NCBI GenBank assembly: GCA_027382625.1
Contig: JAJKFJ010006110.1
Span: 1 to 18,118, forward strand
Source: Tetmemena sp. SeJ-2015
Lineage: Eukaryota; Ciliophora; Spirotrichea; Sporadotrichida; Oxytrichidae
Length of the DNA stretch: 18,118 bases
Direction of reading: 5' to 3'
Part shown: piece by piece, positions 13,588-18,118 of the stretch
Layout: every line of letters begins with the position of its first letter
How positions within the stretch are numbered: position 1 is the stretch's first letter
The notes under the pieces: generated by a model
Database searches by the model: none
The model's input: only the letters and a program-made list of their open reading frames with translations
What the model was told of the DNA's origin: nothing
Translations under genes and position numbers: made by a program

Positions 13588-16329
13588 ATGAATAATTTGA
13601 TTTTTCAAGAATCTGGCTACTTGCCACCACAAACAAATAACCCCACACCAGCTAAAAGAATCCCAAAAGGGAAGTAAAAGATCTATCTCAACCTTGACGA
13701 TAATAACCAGCAACAACTACAGCAGGAATCAAACACGATTGAAAGTCAAATTTAATAAGCAAACTCATCATCCAATCTAAATCCAATAAGTTCATCTTAA
13801 GTACCACCACCCTATAACATGTACTCTAACAACTAAATGCAGAACTTTCAACTCATACAGTAGCAGTCAAGTATGCTCTTTCAACAGCAGCAACCATAGA
13901 CTCTTAATCAAAATGTGCCAAATTAAAAGTAGAGAGGAGGATCCATTGCAACTCTAATGGATAAGGAATTCAGTACCTCAAGTAGATCACTAAAACCAGC
14001 AATTCCTTAGTCTGAGTTATATGGAAACCAATACACCTTTGGCCACTAATCAACAGCACTTACTCAGGCCTGATACAGTACCGCTAGTAATCATCAACAA
14101 AATTTACGAGCTTCTTCATCTGGCTTCCATAGCACTGTCGGCAATAGCAATATGTGGACGCCTATGTAGTAGTAATCTATATAGAACTCCATACCTATAC
14201 TAGCTAATGATAGACAAATTACTCAAAGACAGATGACTGCTTCTATGGGTTGCTAAGTTAGAGGCAACAGCTTAGTCCCTCACGAAATGCCAACATTTTA
14301 GACTAATATTCAGTACAACTAAGATTTGAGAAACTAGTAGCACCTAGAAACTGAACCAATGAAATAACTTCTTTGGAGAAAGGCTGCAGAGGGATACAAG
14401 TACTATATGAAGTAAGGCTCAAAGATCGAGATTAACCATCACTTTGCATTTTTCTATCTTCAAAACACCAAGAAAGGATCTGATGGCTCCTATTTTGGCA
14501 CACTAGAGGTACTCAAGAAGAAGCTTAAGCCTTTCTACGTGCATTTTATAAACTATTAGTAAAATCAAACTTCAAAGGGAGCATAGCCAGACTTAATCAT
14601 AGTTGCAGATGAAGTTTTTAACATGGACAATAAGGTCTTAAGCTAACATGTTAGAGGAGCGGTTCCTAATACTTTCAAGTCTAGCAATCTGCTTTACGGA
14701 AAGACTCCAGGGAAAGTATTAGGGGTTATGAATAAAGATACCCAGTAGTATCATGGACTTAGATACTAGATAGAGAGCAAGCTTGTTGATAATGGAAAGA
14801 GATACATTGGAAAGAGAGAGTAGTCTGAAAATTTGCTTGAAGTTATCGAAAGATAAGAGAAATTTAGACAAAAAGAAGCCTGGAATAATACCATGTACGT
14901 TATTTAGTCGCACGTGTTTAATGATGCAGTTGAGTCTTCCACGATATCTGTCTTTGACTATCTCTACAGAAATACTCACAGGATTATATCCTTCAGTATG
15001 TGCAATAAGATCGCAGATTACTGGCTTTCTTAAAGAGTTGATTTTCACATTGAGAAAGGATTAAGAATCAATCCTGATGGAACCCCTTGTGAAAATGGGA
15101 GACCTATTTCTTACCAAAGTGTGCTCTCAATGCAAACCACTCTAAAAAAGGCTTTCCTGAAAGAAGCCAGAGCTGGAGTTTTCTGCTTATCTGCACTTAA
15201 GCCAGGTTCTCTTACTTCCTCTTAGATCTCTTCAGGAATGGCTATTAGGAATAATTAATACGCTCAAGAGTTTCACAACTTCATTCCTATTTGTCCTATG
15301 CAAATCTAGAATCTCAAGCACTACTTCGGCGCTAGAACTCCTGTCGGAAAATACGACTACCCTCACTATAGTAGAGAAGCGCCTCTCGGAACCTCGATAT
15401 TTCCTATGCTGAATGAGAGACACTATGCCATGGAAAACATTCAAATGTTCTAAGAGAAGCACAAGAAAGATTTGCAGAAGTTGAATGAGAAAAAGACTTA
15501 AGAGGAAAAGACTAAGCCAATTACAGAACCTAGGCCTGGTGAGAATCACGTCTTCTGTGCGATTTGCAGAGAGCAGTTTAGAGATTACATAGATCACATC
15601 TTCTCCAAGGGACATAAAGACTGCTTATCGAAAGGAGATAACATGTGGCTCTTTAAGGAAATAGACTTCGCGATCGAAGAGATTAACTAAATTGGAGCGA
15701 GAAAAGACGAGAGTTATAAAAGATACCTTTAAAAGATCAAGAACAATAAATTGAACGCTCAGAATAAGATCGATTCTCTAAATCCTGAGGAAGTCAACTT
15801 GATTCCAGGAGCTCCAAATAAGATAATCGACTGCTTTGTAAGAAATGACTTAAGCTCTGGAAGTAAACTGACAGCTTCAACTTGCGAATCTGCAAATCAG
15901 ATGTAAGCCTCTAATTTGGGCTGTCCTTCGATCTTTGACGAGCTGAAGAATCCGGTTATCATAGATATCGATGATGAGGACTAAGAAGGTATAATTTTCA
16001 ATAACCATATCAGTCTACTGCAAAATGAAAATCTCATCTTCAAGACACCACTCGCTAACATCCGTGATGATACCACTCAAGAGCTGATAGGCAAAAAGAG
16101 AGTGCATGCATTAGATCCAATTCCAAACAAGCAAGCAATGCTTCCGCCAGTTGAGCCCAGTAGGATGAGAGATTTCAAGTATGCCGATAAGCAGCCGCTT
16201 ATTGAAAACAGAGACGAATAATAGATACCTCCTTAGAGGCTGTCCAATGATTCCGTAGAAGAGATTGAAAAGCCTGAATAACAGAAGTAGCAACTATCGC
16301 AAGGTACAAAGAGAAGACGCAGATTTTGA
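13588..16329 (+). CDS. DBF4-type zinc-finger protein (Cdc7 kinase regulator-like)
   Basis: One frame runs from ATG 13588 ('MNNLIFQESGYLPPQTNN') to TGA 16327-16329, broken only by a TGA at 14071 that lies in a 42-nt IES; without it the protein is 899 residues. The N-terminal third is Gln/Asn/Ser-rich. The middle has a folded-looking region from 'WRKAAEGYKYYMKQG' through 'HHFAFFYLQNTK' and 'KKLKPFYVHFINYQ', possibly BRCT-like. At about residue 643 lies 'CAICREQFRDYIDHIFSKGH': C-x2-C-x9-H-x5-H, the spacing of the DBF4-type zinc finger. The C-terminus is acidic then basic ('IIDIDDEDQEG', 'GTKRRRRF'). DBF4 proteins activate Cdc7 kinase at replication origins; that role here is inferred from the finger. 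No other DBF4 motif was confidently identified. Confidence 0.72.
14031..14072 (+). other. IES (pointer ATACA, 42 nt) carrying the only in-frame stop
   Basis: ATACA at 14031-14035 and 14073-14077. Deletion removes the TGA at 14071-14073 and joins 'ELYGNQY' to 'STASNHQQNL'. Length is a multiple of three, so only the stop reveals it. Confidence 0.8.
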
Positions 16330-16469
16330 GACTTATAAGATATGATAGGTTTGTAAATAGGAGGAATACTCTGAAATAATAAATATCACATTATGATTTT
16401 TCCTGTAAAATTTAAATTCAGACAGTGTTCAAATTTGTAAATCATATAATTTCTAATATTTTAATTGAA

Positions 16470-18118
16470 ATGGACAGAATAGCCTAAAATTACTTTGGAG
16501 GTGGCAACAAGTACGATCCCCGATCGCAATAAGCCTCCAAGAAATACTATTAACAAATCATAAATTTCAATTTTAAGAATTAATTTTCATAAAATGTTTC
16601 AAACCATTTAATTTTTACTATCGCTGAAATAAAAATTAGGTAGTACTCTTAAATTTAAAAGTTTTAAAGTCTGATATTTTAAGTATTATTGCAATATTGC
16701 GCAGTTTGCAAGATAGAAATCTCTTCGAACAGATCATCTATAATATTCCACGAGTAATCCAAACAGCATTAAGAGGCTAAGAGAACTACTATTGATAGAT
16801 CGAGAGGGCCGCGGTAGCACGGATAACATCTAGATAGCGAGACTAGTTATCTCTTGAAATCTGACCCTAAAAAAGCAGGTGAGATCTTAAAGCAGTAAGC
16901 CAACAGCTCCATTTAATTTAAGTGCTTTCATTTCTTTTATTACTCCATGATGGAAGAGATGAGAAGAATAGAAGAGGCTGCTTTCAAATAGTACGACTAG
17001 CAAGATGCCACTGGCTTCAGATTTAAGAAACTTGACCAGGCTTCAGTAATTGGCTAAGGAAGACAAAACCTAGGTTAGAAGAATGACTCCTCCTTCGATG
17101 TGAATCTAGGTTATTAGAAGCCAAGAGTAAACGAGAAGCACGATGAGGGTGCTGGTTCTAGCTTTTCAATAGAGGATATAAAGAATGAGCCGATCTGGTC
17201 CTCTCACTACGATGAGGACTCAGGTGAGGTCTATTACTTCAACAGAAAGACTAAAAAGAGTGATTGGGTTAAGCCTGCTGACTTCGATGGGTATGACATC
17301 AAGAGTGGCTTAGGTGCGAAAACAAAGACTGACTCACTCTACTCCAGGACCTTTGGAGGGATATAGATCACTGAGATGCCAACTGCTTTTGAGGTCAAGG
17401 GGCCTTCAGATTAAGGCATAGTCGGTGGCTGGGAAGAAATCAAGGAAGATGAAGAAGACTACGACAAAATGTAATTCTTGCAATGTCTCTTCATTTTTTT
17501 ATGATTAGACTACTTTAAGAAGAATAGTTTGAAGAACTTGGAAGAGAGCGAAAGATTAGCTCTTGAGAGATAAGGCGAGGACTGCAAAGCTAAAACTAGA
17601 GAAGAGATGATAAACGAGGAATATGGGGAGGAGGATGATGAATTGGGAAATCTAAGCGAGGAATAAGCCGAGGAAGTGCTAGAAGAATAAGGTGAGAATT
17701 CGGAATCAGACTAGGAGACTAAATAAGTTGAAAGTTTGAAGCCTAAGAAAGACTTAGCACTACTTGGAAAGAGGAAAGCATTCAAGTCCCAGTTTGAGAA
17801 AGCTTAGATGAAAAAGAGAAGAGGACTCACTCTTGTTAATGCTACTGAAAAAGATATCCTAAGAGAAACTTTGAAAGACATGCGAATGAGAGTTGAGAAA
17901 GGATTGATGGATAAGCATCAGAAGAACAAAATTTTAGAGAGTGACGAGGAAGATGAAGAGCAAGGCTTATTGAGGAGGATGGGTAAAAATGCTTATTAGT
18001 TAAAAACTATGACTGGAGGAGAGCTAATTGATAAAGTTGAAGATGAAAGTAGTGAAATATAGCCAGCAGTTTCTAAGCCTGCTTTTGGAGGATTCAAGAA
18101 AAGGGCTAAGATTGAAAC
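16470..18118 (+). CDS. WBP4: WBP4/FBP21-like spliceosomal protein: U1-type zinc finger plus WW domain (3' end outside window)
   Basis: Starts MDRIAQNYFGGGNKYDPRSQ at ATG 16470. After an IES comes 'YCAVCKIEISSNRSSIIF' followed by HEQSKQH, a C-x2-C...H-x5-H U1C/matrin-type zinc finger, then the helix 'MMEEMRRIEEAAFKQYDQQD'. The WW domain spans roughly 17190-17275: 'IWSSHYDEDSGEVYYFNRKT' then KKSDWVKP, with both Trp and the YYFN core. The rest is acidic then Lys/Arg-rich, reaching 'KPAFGGFKKRAKIE' at the window edge. Finger plus WW in this order is the WBP4 architecture; such proteins act in pre-mRNA splicing and bind proline-rich partners. Three IESs interrupt the visible part. 140 bp separate it from the DBF4-type gene. 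Confidence 0.85.
16548..16694 (+). other. IES splitting the zinc finger from the N-terminus (pointer TATT, 147 nt)
   Basis: TATT at 16548-16551 and 16695-16698; deletion gives 'SKKYYCAVCK'. AATA (16543/16693, 150 nt) is an equal alternative giving 'SKKYCAVCK'. No GT donor is present and the insert is very AT-rich. Confidence 0.75.
16907..16942 (+). other. IES (pointer CTCCAT, 36 nt)
   Basis: CTCCAT at 16907-16912 and 16943-16948; deletion joins 'LKQQANSSM' to 'MEEMRRIEEAA' and removes an AT-rich hydrophobic stretch. Frame-neutral. Confidence 0.8.
17456..17506 (+). other. IES (pointer AGACTAC, 51 nt)
   Basis: AGACTAC at 17456-17462 and 17507-17513; deletion joins 'KEDEEDY' to 'FKKNSLKNLEESER' and removes an in-frame TGA. 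The apparent GTAATT...GATTAG intron is out of phase. Confidence 0.88.

Noticed and set aside
14719..15615. Open frames on both strands inside the DBF4-type gene
   Set aside because: The main frame is continuous with a zinc-finger motif and Gln TAA/TAG codons; the others are antisense or shifted shadows.
1..18118. Euplotes-style programmed frameshifting as the cause of frame breaks
   Set aside because: Code differs (UGA is stop here, UAA/UAG are Gln), and breaks involve tens of bases between direct repeats rather than one-base shifts at stop codons.
1..18118. Telomeres, CRISPR arrays, rRNA genes or bacterial-type operons
   Set aside because: No C4A4/G4T4 runs, no regularly spaced repeats, no rRNA-like sequence; introns and code are eukaryotic.

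Overview
This looks like germline (micronuclear) DNA of a stichotrich ciliate of the Oxytricha/Stylonychia type. Three lines of evidence agree. (1) Every long reading frame needs UAA and UAG read as glutamine, with UGA as the only stop. (2) Genes are cut by short, AT-rich inserts that are mostly not GT-AG introns. Instead they are flanked by direct repeats of 2-13 bp, and removing one repeat copy plus the insert restores the reading frame. These behave as internal eliminated sequences (IESs) with pointers. (3) One gene is scrambled and partly inverted. No telomeric repeats are present, so the window is internal. The species was not determined; no database search was possible.

Layout: 2-199, C-terminus of an RGG-repeat protein. 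333-635, a small unrecognised ORF. 851-1481, a proteasome beta subunit (PSMB2/beta4 type). 1656-2424, the exosome cap subunit CSL4/EXOSC1. 2636-5075, an unrecognised charged, Q-rich protein. 5145-9533, a scrambled small-conductance (SK-like) potassium channel. 10246-13006 (minus), a Q/N/S-rich protein. 13588-16329, a DBF4-type zinc-finger protein. 16470 to the window end, a WBP4/FBP21-like protein with a U1-type zinc finger and a WW domain, running off the edge.

The highlight is the channel. Its seven macronuclear-destined segments (MDSs) lie in two facing blocks: odd segments 1, 3, 5, 7 on the plus strand (7214-9533) and even segments 2, 4, 6 on the minus strand (6864 down to 5145). Six pointer pairs (CATACTAGG, ATTCAATAT, TCTTGATCTC, CACCTCTCTTTCA, ATCATC, TCCAA) define the order 1-2-3-4-5-6-7 by zig-zagging between blocks. 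Followed through these joins, with in-segment IESs and introns removed, the coding length is 2961 nt, exactly 987 codons. S1, S5 and S6 are each rebuilt across segment boundaries, and the TVGYGD pore comes from the inverted block.

The genes have no evident shared pathway. After development they would presumably lie on separate gene-sized macronuclear chromosomes. All joins are inferred by eye from frame, protein family and repeats, not from macronuclear or RNA data.
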